From contig NZ_SOBG01000007.1 of NCBI RefSeq assembly GCF_004365575.1, positions 1 through 64,000 of the forward strand: a DNA stretch of 64,000 bases, read 5' to 3'. Shown piece after piece: positions 15,741 to 23,678 of this stretch (position 1 is the first letter of the stretch; each line of letters opens with the position of its first letter). The stretch comes from Hypnocyclicus thermotrophus. GTDB taxonomy: Bacteria > Fusobacteriota > Fusobacteriia > Fusobacteriales > Fusobacteriaceae. Position numbers and translations under genes: made by a program. The notes under the pieces are model-generated. The model was not told the origin of the DNA and did no database searches. It was given only the letters and a program-made list of their open reading frames with translations.

Positions 15741-16301
15741 ATGGCTAAAAAAGATTGGGAACACGGAATAATAAAAGTATTACTTACAGAAGAGCAAATA
15801 AAATCTAGGATAAAAGAATTAGGTGAAGAAATAACTAGAGATTTTAAAGATAAAGAAGAGGAAGTTATTGTTGTTTGTTTATTAAAAGGTTCAGTTTTAT
15901 TTTTCGCAGATTTATGTAGAGAAATAAAAATACCTATGAAAATGGACTTTATGACAGTATCTAGTTATGGAAATGAGTTTGAAAGTTCAAGAGAAGTAAA
16001 AATAGTAAAAGATTTAGATGAAAATATAATGGGAAAACATGTTATAGTAGTAGAAGATATTATAGATTCAGGATTAACATTAAAAAGAGTATTAAAAATG
16101 TTAGGACATAGAGAACCAAAGTCAGTATCACTTTGTACTTTATTAAATAAAGAGGCTAGAAGAGAAGCAGAGGTAGATGTACAATATATAGGATTTGATA
16201 TAGCTGATGAATTTGTTTTAGGTTATGGGTTAGATTTTAAACAGGAATATAGAAATATTCCGTATATAGGAATAATGGGAGCGTTTGATGGAGATGAGTA
16301 A
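15741..16301 (+). CDS. hpt: Hypoxanthine phosphoribosyltransferase
   Basis: A 186-residue type I phosphoribosyltransferase of purine salvage, converting hypoxanthine (and usually guanine) with PRPP to IMP/GMP. The PRPP loop VVEDIIDSGLTLK is at about residues 98-110, KGSVLFFADL binds pyrophosphate, and GFDIADEFVLGYGLD is the C-terminal purine-binding region. A GGAGG site precedes ATG 15741. It is the first gene of a long tightly packed operon running to birA. Confidence 0.95.
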   Translation: MAKKDWEHGIIKVLLTEEQIKSRIKELGEEITRDFKDKEEEVIVVCLLKGSVLFFADLCREIKIPMKMDFMTVSSYGNEFESSREVKIVKDLDENIMGKHVIVVEDIIDSGLTLKRVLKMLGHREPKSVSLCTLLNKEARREAEVDVQYIGFDIADEFVLGYGLDFKQEYRNIPYIGIMGAFDGDE

Positions 16302-16821
16302 TACAGACTCTAAATTAAAAGAGTTATTAGATAAAAGAGAAGAAGAAAATGCAAAATTCAGGAGAAAAAAGAAAATATATCTATTTTCTTTTTTTTCCTT
16401 TTTATTTGTTTTTGTAATTTTATTTTTCTTTTATAAAATATTTATTCAAAAACCTAACATAAAAATAAAAACAAATAAAGAATTAGTAGACAATGTAGTT
16501 TATTTACCGGTTTTTGATTATTATAAATTATATTCTACTAAGAACAAAGAAACTACAATTGATAGCTATAGTAAAATTTTAAATGTAAAAATTAATAAAA
16601 AATATATTGTTCAATTAGGGATTTTTAAAGAATTTTCAAATGTTAGAAGAGAAAAAGAAAGATTAGAAAAATTAGGCTACAAAATATATTATGAAAAAAA
16701 TGGTGATTATTATAAATTGAGATTTAATGTTGAGTTTGATAATAGAGAAAAAGCGGAAAGTTTTGCAAAAAATTTAATGAAAATAAACGTTATTAATGAT
16801 TATTGGATTCGATTAAAATAA
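16294..16821 (+). CDS. SPOR-domain membrane protein
   Basis: A protein of about 175 residues with a charged cytoplasmic start, one membrane helix (KKIYLFSFFSFLFVFVILFF) and a C-terminal SPOR domain (about residues 100-175: KKYIVQLGIFKEFSNVRREK, YYKLRFNVEFDNREKAESF). SPOR domains bind denuded glycan strands at division sites. ATG 16294 overlaps the hpt stop codon (ATGAGTAA); ATG 16288 is also possible. A role in division or peptidoglycan remodelling is inferred. Confidence 0.8.
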   Translation: MSNTDSKLKELLDKREEENAKFRRKKKIYLFSFFSFLFVFVILFFFYKIFIQKPNIKIKTNKELVDNVVYLPVFDYYKLYSTKNKETTIDSYSKILNVKINKKYIVQLGIFKEFSNVRREKERLEKLGYKIYYEKNGDYYKLRFNVEFDNREKAESFAKNLMKINVINDYWIRLK

Positions 16822-16831
16822 TGGAGGATGA

Positions 16832-17638
16832 ATGAATTTTAAACATAAAAAAAAATTTGGACAAAATTTTTTGACTAATCAAGATGAAGTGTTAAATAAA
16901 ATAATAGAAGTATCTAGTGTAAATGCAAATGACTCTATTTTAGAAATTGGCCCTGGAGAAGGAGCTTTAACAGGGTATTTATTAGATATAGTTAATGATG
17001 TTATTTGTGTAGAAATAGATAAAGAATTAGAAAAAATATTATTAAAAAAATATAATACAAGAAAAAATTTTAAATTAATAATGCAAGATATTTTAAAAGT
17101 AGATTTTGATAAAGAAATTTCTAAAAAAGTTAAAGTTGTAGCAAATATTCCTTATTACATAACATCTCCAATAATTAATAAACTTATAGAAAACAGAAAA
17201 TATGTAGAAGAAATTTATATAATGGTTCAAAAAGAAGTTGCAGAAAGAATTTGTTCTAAAAAAGGAAAAAATAGAAGTATATTAACTTTATCAGTTGAAT
17301 ATTTTGGAGAAGCAGAATATTTATTTACAATACCAAAAGAATATTTTACACCAGTACCCAAAGTAGACTCAGCATTTATGTCTATAAAACTTTATAAAGA
17401 TAATAGATATTTAGATAGAGTAGATGAAAAAACTTTTTTTAGATTTGTAAAAGCAGCTTTTTCGAATAAAAGAAAAAATATAGTAAATAATTTAAAAACT
17501 TTAGGATATTCTCGAGAGATTATAGAAAAAAATTTAGAAAAATTATATTTAAGCAATAATTTAAGAGCAGAGAATTTATCAATCGATAATTTTATTGATT
17601 TAATTATTTTATTTAAAAATGGTGATGTTAATGTATAG
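16832..17638 (+). CDS. rsmA: 16S rRNA dimethyladenosine methyltransferase
   Basis: A 268-residue KsgA/Dim1 enzyme that dimethylates the two adjacent adenines in helix 45 of 16S rRNA, using S-adenosylmethionine. KFGQNFLTNQ at the start, SAM motif ILEIGPGEGALT (about 36-47) and catalytic NIPYYIT (about 107-113) are all present. GGAGG precedes ATG 16832. The 3' end overlaps the next gene by 8 nt. Confidence 0.96.
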   Translation: MNFKHKKKFGQNFLTNQDEVLNKIIEVSSVNANDSILEIGPGEGALTGYLLDIVNDVICVEIDKELEKILLKKYNTRKNFKLIMQDILKVDFDKEISKKVKVVANIPYYITSPIINKLIENRKYVEEIYIMVQKEVAERICSKKGKNRSILTLSVEYFGEAEYLFTIPKEYFTPVPKVDSAFMSIKLYKDNRYLDRVDEKTFFRFVKAAFSNKRKNIVNNLKTLGYSREIIEKNLEKLYLSNNLRAENLSIDNFIDLIILFKNGDVNV

Positions 17639-17870
17639 TTATGAATTTTTTATTAAAACAGAAAAAAAACATATAGATTTTATAAATAAAATTATAGAAG
17701 CATATGAAGGGGTAGGAGTTGTAAGAACTTTAAATCCTAAAGAAGGCGAGATAAAAATTATTACTCTAAATTATTTTATAAAAGATATAGAAAAAATATT
17801 AGAAAATTTAAGAAATAAAGGTGTTAAGTTAGAAATAACAAAACAAGGAAAATGGGGAGGAATAATATAA
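17631..17870 (+). CDS. DUF4911-like small protein
   Basis: A 79-residue protein beginning MYSYEFFIKTEKKHIDFINKI, with a predicted alpha/beta fold and Lys-rich surface, similar in length and pattern to DUF4911 proteins, which have no assigned function. ATG 17631 is chosen because GGTG lies 6 nt upstream; earlier ATG/GTG codons from 17619 would add four residues. It overlaps rsmA (ATGTATAG), and its stop shares a base with the pdxJ start. Coupling between an rRNA methyltransferase and pdxJ gives no clear functional clue. Confidence 0.7.
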   Translation: MYSYEFFIKTEKKHIDFINKIIEAYEGVGVVRTLNPKEGEIKIITLNYFIKDIEKILENLRNKGVKLEITKQGKWGGII

Positions 17871-18592
17871 TGAAATTGGGTGTGAATATAGATCATGTAG
17901 CAACACTTAGACAAGCAAGGCTTGCTAAAGAACCTGATTTAGTAAGAGCGGCAGTTTTAGCAGAAAAAGCTGGAGCTGATGGGATAACAATACATCTTAG
18001 AGAAGATAGAAGACATATCCAAGATAAAGATGTGTATATTCTTAGAGAAATAGTGACAACAAGACTTAATTTAGAAATGGCTACATCAGAGGATATAATA
18101 GATATTGCAGTAGAAGTAAAACCTGACATGGTAACTTTAGTACCGGAAAAAAGAGAAGAATTAACTACTGAAGGAGGCCTTAATATCCAAGATAAAGAAG
18201 TAAAAGAAAAAACAAAAAAAGCAATAGAAAAATTACATACAGCGGGAATAGAAGTAAGCCTTTTTATAGACGCTAGGACAGATATAATGAAAATAGCAAA
18301 AGAGATAGGTGCAGAATTTGTAGAAATACATACTGGTAAATACGCAGATGCTAAAACAGAAGAGCAAAGAAAAGAAGAATTAAAAAATATAGAAGATGCA
18401 GTAAAAGCAGCAAAAGCACTTAAATTAAAAGTAAATGCAGGGCATGGATTAGATTATAAAAATGTAAAAGATGTTGTAAAAATAGAAGACATTGTAGAGC
18501 TTAATATAGGTCATTCTATTGTAGCTAGATCAATTTTTATAGGAATAGAGGAAGCTATAAAAGAGATGAAAAGGTTAATTGAAAATGTATAA
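17870..18592 (+). CDS. pdxJ: Pyridoxine 5'-phosphate synthase
   Basis: A 240-residue TIM-barrel enzyme of DXP-dependent vitamin B6 synthesis, condensing 1-deoxyxylulose-5-phosphate with amino-acetone-phosphate. It starts MKLGVNIDHVATLRQAR, has HLREDRRHIQD (phosphate and substrate binding), MVTLVPEKREELTTEGGL, and VNAGHGLDYKNV plus LNIGHSIVARS near the end. ATG 17870 is used: GGGGAGG lies upstream, and it overlaps the preceding stop. pdxA and other B6 genes are not in the window. Confidence 0.96.
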   Translation: MKLGVNIDHVATLRQARLAKEPDLVRAAVLAEKAGADGITIHLREDRRHIQDKDVYILREIVTTRLNLEMATSEDIIDIAVEVKPDMVTLVPEKREELTTEGGLNIQDKEVKEKTKKAIEKLHTAGIEVSLFIDARTDIMKIAKEIGAEFVEIHTGKYADAKTEEQRKEELKNIEDAVKAAKALKLKVNAGHGLDYKNVKDVVKIEDIVELNIGHSIVARSIFIGIEEAIKEMKRLIENV

Positions 18593-19004
18593 CGATATTT
18601 TTCATAGAGTTTATTATAATGAAACAGACCAAATGGGAAGAGTTTATCATTCGAATTTTTTAATTTGGATGGAGAAAGCAAGAACGGAATATTTTAGAGT
18701 AAGAGGAACTAGTTATAAAGATTTAGAAAAAATTGGAGTAATGCTTCCTGTAAGTGATATTCAAATAAAGTATTTCCATGCAGCATTATATGATGATTTA
18801 ATTAGAATAAAAACTAAAATAAATGAATTTAGTAGAATAAAAATAGAATTTGAATATGAATTTTATAACGAAGAAAATATTTTACTTGCAAAAGGAAAAA
18901 GTATAAATATTTTTACAGATAAAAATGGAAAAATAAAAAGAATTTCAAAAGAAATATTTGAAAAAATAAGGGGGCAAAAATGTCAAAGAGATATACAAAA
19001 TTAG
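18585..19004 (+). CDS. Acyl-CoA thioesterase, YbgC/4HBT family
   Basis: A 139-residue hot-dog-fold protein. The 4-hydroxybenzoyl-CoA thioesterase signature YYNETDQMGRVYHSNFLIWMEK is present with the catalytic Asp. YbgC relatives hydrolyse short- or long-chain acyl-CoA; no tol-pal genes are adjacent here. ATG 18585 overlaps the end of pdxJ (ATGTATAA), and its 3' end overlaps khpA by 25 nt. Confidence 0.88.
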   Translation: MYNDIFHRVYYNETDQMGRVYHSNFLIWMEKARTEYFRVRGTSYKDLEKIGVMLPVSDIQIKYFHAALYDDLIRIKTKINEFSRIKIEFEYEFYNEENILLAKGKSINIFTDKNGKIKRISKEIFEKIRGQKCQRDIQN

Positions 19005-19231
19005 AAGAATTATTAAAATATATATTAGAGCAACTTGTAGAGGATAAAGAATCTATTCAAATAACTACTACAGAAGAAAGAGATTTGATTATATTAAAAG
19101 TAAGATTAGCTGATGGTGAATTAGGAAAAGTAATTGGTAAAAATGGTCTTACAGCTAATGCTATAAGAGGAGTAATGCAAGCAGCAGGAGTAAAAGACAA
19201 ATTAAATGTAAATGTTGAATTTTTAGATTAA
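18980..19231 (+). CDS. khpA: KH-domain RNA-binding protein KhpA
   Basis: An 83-residue single type II KH domain (YlqC/KhpA), with the RNA-binding GxxG loop in GKVIGKNGLTANAIRG. KhpA usually pairs with KhpB/Jag as an RNA chaperone. GGGGG lies 5 nt before ATG 18980. It sits before rimM and trmD as in many Firmicutes, but rpsP is missing from this place. Confidence 0.93.
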   Translation: MSKRYTKLEELLKYILEQLVEDKESIQITTTEERDLIILKVRLADGELGKVIGKNGLTANAIRGVMQAAGVKDKLNVNVEFLD

Positions 19232-19249
19232 GAGGTGGTAAAAAAAATA

Positions 19250-19780
19250 ATGGAATTATTTTATTTAGGAAGAATAAATGGAACACATCATTTAAAAGGA
19301 ACAGTTAAAGTGTATTCTTTTTTTGAAGATGTAGAAAAAATTATAAATAATAAAATTATTGCAGAAAAATCGAATGGTGAAAAGAAAATTTTAACTATAA
19401 ATAATATTGAAATTGGTGGCGATAAATTACTTTATGTAGATTTTGAAGAAATTAAAAATAAAACAGAAGCATTAAATATAATGAATGCTAAATTGTATAT
19501 TAGGAGAGATATTTTAGGAACAATAGAAGATGGAAATATTTATCAGAGTGATTATATAGGATTAAATGTTTATGATAAAGAAGATAATCTTTTAGGAACA
19601 ATAGAAGATATAATGGAAACAGCAGCTCATGATATTTTTATTATTTTAGATGAAAATAATGAAGAGATTATGATACCAAATGTTGAAGTTTTTATTAAAA
19701 AAATTGATTTTTATAATAACAAATTGATTGTAGATATACCTGAAAGTTTAAAAAATATAAATAAGAGTGAAGAAAAATGA
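19250..19780 (+). CDS. rimM: 16S rRNA processing protein RimM
   Basis: A 176-residue 30S maturation factor that binds ribosomal protein S19. The N-terminal barrel has LGRINGTHHLKGTVKVYSF, and the PRC-barrel C-terminus has YIGLNVYDKEDNLLGTIED and IMIPNVEVFI. ATG 19250 follows AGAGGTGG; GTG 19235 overlaps that site and is rejected. It overlaps trmD by 4 nt. Confidence 0.95.
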   Translation: MELFYLGRINGTHHLKGTVKVYSFFEDVEKIINNKIIAEKSNGEKKILTINNIEIGGDKLLYVDFEEIKNKTEALNIMNAKLYIRRDILGTIEDGNIYQSDYIGLNVYDKEDNLLGTIEDIMETAAHDIFIILDENNEEIMIPNVEVFIKKIDFYNNKLIVDIPESLKNINKSEEK

Positions 19781-20529
19781 AAATAAATATTTTGACTTTA
19801 TTCCCTGATATGTTTAGTGGATTTTTAAATGAAAGTATAATTAAAAGAGCGTTAGAAAAAGAACTTATAAAAATAAATGTAATAAATATACGTGATTTTA
19901 CATTTGATAAACATAAGCAGGTTGATGATACTCCATTTGGAGGCGGAGGAGGAATGGTATTAAAGCCAGAACCTCTTTTTAGAGTTTTAGAAAAATTTAA
20001 AAAGAGTAAAATAATTTATACTTCTCCACAAGGAAAGACACTTACACAAAATCTAGTAAAAGATTTATCAAAAGAAAAAGAGATAACTATAATAGCCGGT
20101 CATTATGAAGGTATTGATGAACGTGTGATAGAAGAACTTGTAGATTTGGAGATATCAATAGGCGATTATGTTCTTACTGGTGGTGAACTTCCGGCAATGA
20201 TTATAACTGATGCTATATCAAGGCTTATTCCTGGAGTTCTTGGAAATACTGCATCATATGAAAATGATTCATTTTATAATGGTTTATTAGATTATCCTCA
20301 TTATACAAGACCAGCAGAATATAATGGATTAAAAGTTCCAGAGGTTTTACTTTCTGGACATCATAAAAATATTGAAATTTGGCGAAAAAAAGAAAGTATA
20401 AAAAGAACATATATTAGAAGGCCAGATTTATTAGAAAAAAAGCTTGAAAATAAAGAATTTTCAAAATTGGAAATAAAATTATTAGATGAAATAAAAAAAG
20501 AGATAAAAGATAAAACAGAGGGTGAATAG
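19777..20529 (+). CDS. trmD: tRNA (guanine-N1-)-methyltransferase TrmD
   Basis: A 250-residue SPOUT methyltransferase that makes m1G37 in tRNA. Knot motifs include TLFPDMFSGFLNESI, VDDTPFGGGGGMV, AGHYEGIDERV and SIGDYVLTGGELPAM, with the catalytic Asp in ITDAISRLIPGVLGN. It starts with ATG overlapping the rimM stop (ATGA). Confidence 0.97.
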   Translation: MKINILTLFPDMFSGFLNESIIKRALEKELIKINVINIRDFTFDKHKQVDDTPFGGGGGMVLKPEPLFRVLEKFKKSKIIYTSPQGKTLTQNLVKDLSKEKEITIIAGHYEGIDERVIEELVDLEISIGDYVLTGGELPAMIITDAISRLIPGVLGNTASYENDSFYNGLLDYPHYTRPAEYNGLKVPEVLLSGHHKNIEIWRKKESIKRTYIRRPDLLEKKLENKEFSKLEIKLLDEIKKEIKDKTEGE

Positions 20530-20530
20530 A

Positions 20531-21058
20531 ATGAAAATATATAGTTTAGGAAATAAAAAACCTAAAATATCAAAAAAAAGCTATATATTTGAAGGAGTAA
20601 CTATAATAGGAGATGTAGAAATATCAGAAAATGTAAATATATGGCCTGGAGTAGTTATTCGAGGAGATTTTGATAAAATATATATTGGTAAAAATTGTAA
20701 TATACAAGAAAATTCTATTTTACATAATGACTATAATAAAGCAATTATTTTGGAAGAAAATATAACAATAGGACATGGAGTTATTTTACATGGTTGTTAT
20801 ATAGAAAAAAACTGTATAATTGGAATGGGGACAACTATTTTAGATAATAGTAGAATTCCTAAAAATTGTATAGTTGGAGCAAACTCTTTAGTAACTAAAA
20901 AATCGAAATTAGAAGAAGGAACTTTGATACTTGGTTCACCAGCTAAAAGCATTAGAAAATTAATAAAAGAAGAAAGAGAGCATATAGAAAAAAATTATAA
21001 AGAATACTTAGATCTTAGTAAAAAGTATAAAAAAGAATTGATTAAGGAGATAAAATGA
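20531..21058 (+). CDS. Gamma-carbonic-anhydrase-like left-handed beta-helix protein
   Basis: A 175-residue hexapeptide-repeat protein of the YrdA/PaaY/gamma-CA group, likely trimeric. Three candidate zinc-ligand histidines are present in ENSILHND, TIGHGVILHGC (two His). ATG 20531 is preferred to GTG 20522, which overlaps trmD, since GAGGGTG precedes it at suitable distance. Carbonic anhydrase or acyltransferase-related activity cannot be told apart from sequence. Confidence 0.82.
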   Translation: MKIYSLGNKKPKISKKSYIFEGVTIIGDVEISENVNIWPGVVIRGDFDKIYIGKNCNIQENSILHNDYNKAIILEENITIGHGVILHGCYIEKNCIIGMGTTILDNSRIPKNCIVGANSLVTKKSKLEEGTLILGSPAKSIRKLIKEEREHIEKNYKEYLDLSKKYKKELIKEIK

Positions 21059-21618
21059 GAGATAAAATATATTTAGCATTAGTTCATTATCCAGTATATA
21101 ATAAAAGAAAAGAAACAGTTGCAACTTCTGTAACTAATTTTGATATTCATGATATTTCTAGAAGTTGTAGAACATATGATATAAAAGAATATCATCTTAT
21201 TACTCCAGTAGATGCACAAATTGAATTAACTAAAAGAATTATAGGATATTGGCAAGATGGTGAAAGTGGTGGATTTAACAAAGATAGAGAAGAAGCATTT
21301 GAAAACACTTATATTACAGAAAGTGTAGAAAAATTAATCGAGATAATAGAGAAAAAAGAAGGAAAAAAGCCACTTATTATTACAACAAGTGCTAAAACAT
21401 TTTCTAATTCAATATCTTATATGGATTTATCAGAAAAAATATTTAATGATAACAATATTTATTTACTTTTATTTGGTACTGGTTGGGGATTAACTCAAGA
21501 AATAATGGATATGTCAGATTATATTCTTCATCCAATTAGACCTGATGGCAAGTATAACCATTTGTCTGTTAGAAGTGCGGTATCTATAATATTAGATAGA
21601 TTATTAGGAGATAATTAA
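21055..21618 (+). CDS. SPOUT-type RNA methyltransferase (PF09936-like)
   Basis: A 187-residue protein starting MRDKIYLALVHYPVYNKRKE. The C-terminal half has LLLFGTGWGLTQEI and HPIRPDGKYNHLSVRSAVSI, the knot-type SAM site of the predicted RNA methyltransferase family often found next to trmD. The modified RNA position is not known to me. ATG overlaps the stop of the upstream gene (ATGA). Confidence 0.8.
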   Translation: MRDKIYLALVHYPVYNKRKETVATSVTNFDIHDISRSCRTYDIKEYHLITPVDAQIELTKRIIGYWQDGESGGFNKDREEAFENTYITESVEKLIEIIEKKEGKKPLIITTSAKTFSNSISYMDLSEKIFNDNNIYLLLFGTGWGLTQEIMDMSDYILHPIRPDGKYNHLSVRSAVSIILDRLLGDN

Positions 21619-21629
21619 GGAGGAATAAT

Positions 21630-22346
21630 TTGAATATCATTAAATTTGATTCTCTAGATTCTACAAATAACTATCTTAAAAATTTAAAAACAGTAGTTGG
21701 AGATGAAGTTATTATAGCTAAAACTCAAACAAATGGAAGAGGAAGACGAGGCAATGAATGGGCTTCTTATGAAGGTGCAGCACTTTTTAGTTTTGTTTTA
21801 TTAAAAGATTATAATTTAAGTATAGAAAAATACACTAAACTTCCATTTATAGTAGGTATATCAGTTTTAAAAGTTTTAAAATCTATAGTTAATTTAGAGT
21901 TTAAGTTTAAATGGACAAATGATATTTATTTAAATAATAAAAAAATATCTGGAATATTAGTAGAAAATATAAATAATAGATTTATTATAGGAATTGGAAT
22001 AAATATAAATAATACAAATTTTGGAAAATTTAAAGATATAGCAACTTCTCTTAAGCTTGAAACAGAAAGAGAATTTGATATAGAAAGTATTATAAAAAAA
22101 GTTATAGAACAATTTGAAAAAGAATTTTCGAATTATAAAAATAATGGATGGAAAGAGCAACTTGAATATATAAATAATTATAATTATCTTTTTAACAAAG
22201 AAATTATAGTAAAAAATATAAATAATAGCTATCAAGCTAGAGCAAAAGAAATAGATATTACAGGTAAATTAATAATTGAAAAAGATAATAATATAGAAAA
22301 AATAGATATTGGAGAAATAAGTATAAAAAAACTAGATGAAGAATAA
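21630..22346 (+). CDS. birA: Biotin-[acetyl-CoA-carboxylase] ligase, class I BirA
   Basis: A 238-residue biotin protein ligase without the N-terminal DNA-binding domain, so enzymatic only. The opening IIKFDSLDSTNNYLK, the biotinyl-AMP loop GRGRRGNEWAS, KWTNDIYLNNKKISGILVE and IGIGININNTNF are family hallmarks. TTG 21630 is the start, with AGGAGG 8 nt upstream. Last gene of the hpt operon, closed by a terminator. Confidence 0.93.
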   Translation: MNIIKFDSLDSTNNYLKNLKTVVGDEVIIAKTQTNGRGRRGNEWASYEGAALFSFVLLKDYNLSIEKYTKLPFIVGISVLKVLKSIVNLEFKFKWTNDIYLNNKKISGILVENINNRFIIGIGININNTNFGKFKDIATSLKLETEREFDIESIIKKVIEQFEKEFSNYKNNGWKEQLEYINNYNYLFNKEIIVKNINNSYQARAKEIDITGKLIIEKDNNIEKIDIGEISIKKLDEE

Positions 22347-22362
22347 TCATCTAGTTTTTTAT
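22329..22362. terminator. Bidirectional terminator between birA and der
   Basis: AAACTAGATGA (22329-22339) pairs with TCATCTAGTTT (22347-22357). TTT-rich sequence follows on the plus side, and an A-run at 22325-22331 gives a U-tract on the minus strand. Confidence 0.9.
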
Positions 22363-22364
22363 TT

Positions 22365-23678
22365 TTAGCTTCCCTTTTTATTAACAATAAAAGATATAGG
22401 AGAACCTTCGAAACCAAAAGCTTCTCTAAATTTATTTTCTAAATATCGCATATAGGAAAAATGTAATAATTCTGGATAATTACAGAATAATACAAATTTT
22501 GGTGGTGCAGTACTAATTTGTGTTACAAAGTTTATCTTAATAGCATGTCCTTTTCTAGTAGGTGGCGGATTAAGAATAAGAGCTTCATTTAATACTGTAT
22601 TTAAAAGTCCTGTAGTAATTCTTTTTGTGTATTCTTCATATATATTTATTGAAAGAGTTAAAATATCTAAAACCTTTTCACCGTTTTTAGCTGAAATAAA
22701 AAGTATAGGGGCGTAACTTAAAAATGGTAAATGACTTTCTAAAATTTGTCTATATGTTTTTTTATTTATTTCACTTTTATCAACAGCATCCCATTTATTT
22801 ACACAAATAATAATAGGTTTTTGTTCTTCATGGGCAACTCCAGCAATCCGTTTATCCTGTTCAGAAATTCCTTCTACTCCGTCAATCATAAGTACACATA
22901 AATCAGCTCTTTTTATTGATTTTAAAGCACGAAGAACAGAATAATATTCTAGATCTTCTTCAATTTTTGATTTTCTTCTAATACCAGCTGTATCAATAAG
23001 AACAAAATTTTGATTGTTAAATACTAAAGGGGTATCAATAGCATCTCTAGTAGTTCCAGCTAAACTACTTACAATTGTTCTTTCTTCACCAACAAGTGTA
23101 TTAACAAGAGAAGATTTACCAGCATTTGGTTTTCCTATAATTGCAAGCTTTAATCCTTCTTCTTCTTCAGGTAAATTTATATGTTCTAAATCTTCGACTA
23201 CAGCATCTAGCATATCACCTAAATTTGTATTATGTTCAGCAGAGACAGGAACAAGTTTTTCAAAACCAAGGCCGTAAAACTCATAAGTATCTTCTAATTG
23301 ACTGATATAATTATCAATTTTATTTACAGCTAAAACAATAGGTTTATTTTTTTTTCGTAAAATAGTTGCGATTTCTTCATCAAGAGCAGTAATTCCAGCC
23401 CTTCCATCAACTACAAAAATTATAACATGTGCTTCATTCATAGCAACTTCAGCTTGTTTTTTAATGTTTTCCATTATAAAGTCACTATTTCTAGGTTCTA
23501 GCCCTCCGGTATCTACTAACATAAATTCTTTTCCTGTCCATTCACACTCTCTATATAATCTATCCCGTGTAACTCCAGGTGTATCAGCAACAATTGAAAT
23601 TTTATCTCCAATAAGTCTGTTAAATAAAGTTGATTTACCTACATTAGGTCTACCAACAATTGCAACAATTGGTTTCAT
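22365..23678 (-). CDS. der: Ribosome biogenesis GTPase Der (EngA)
   Basis: A 437-residue double-GTPase needed for 50S assembly. The first G domain has GRPNVGKSTLFN, DTPG and NKID; the second has GKPNAGKSSLVN, DTAGIRRKSK and NKWD. The C-terminal KH-like domain begins near KRITTGLLNTVLNEAL. The start codon overlaps the stop of the upstream radical SAM gene by 4 nt, so the two are co-translated. Confidence 0.97.
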   Translation of the reverse strand: MKPIVAIVGRPNVGKSTLFNRLIGDKISIVADTPGVTRDRLYRECEWTGKEFMLVDTGGLEPRNSDFIMENIKKQAEVAMNEAHVIIFVVDGRAGITALDEEIATILRKKNKPIVLAVNKIDNYISQLEDTYEFYGLGFEKLVPVSAEHNTNLGDMLDAVVEDLEHINLPEEEEGLKLAIIGKPNAGKSSLVNTLVGEERTIVSSLAGTTRDAIDTPLVFNNQNFVLIDTAGIRRKSKIEEDLEYYSVLRALKSIKRADLCVLMIDGVEGISEQDKRIAGVAHEEQKPIIICVNKWDAVDKSEINKKTYRQILESHLPFLSYAPILFISAKNGEKVLDILTLSINIYEEYTKRITTGLLNTVLNEALILNPPPTRKGHAIKINFVTQISTAPPKFVLFCNYPELLHFSYMRYLENKFREAFGFEGSPISFIVNKKGS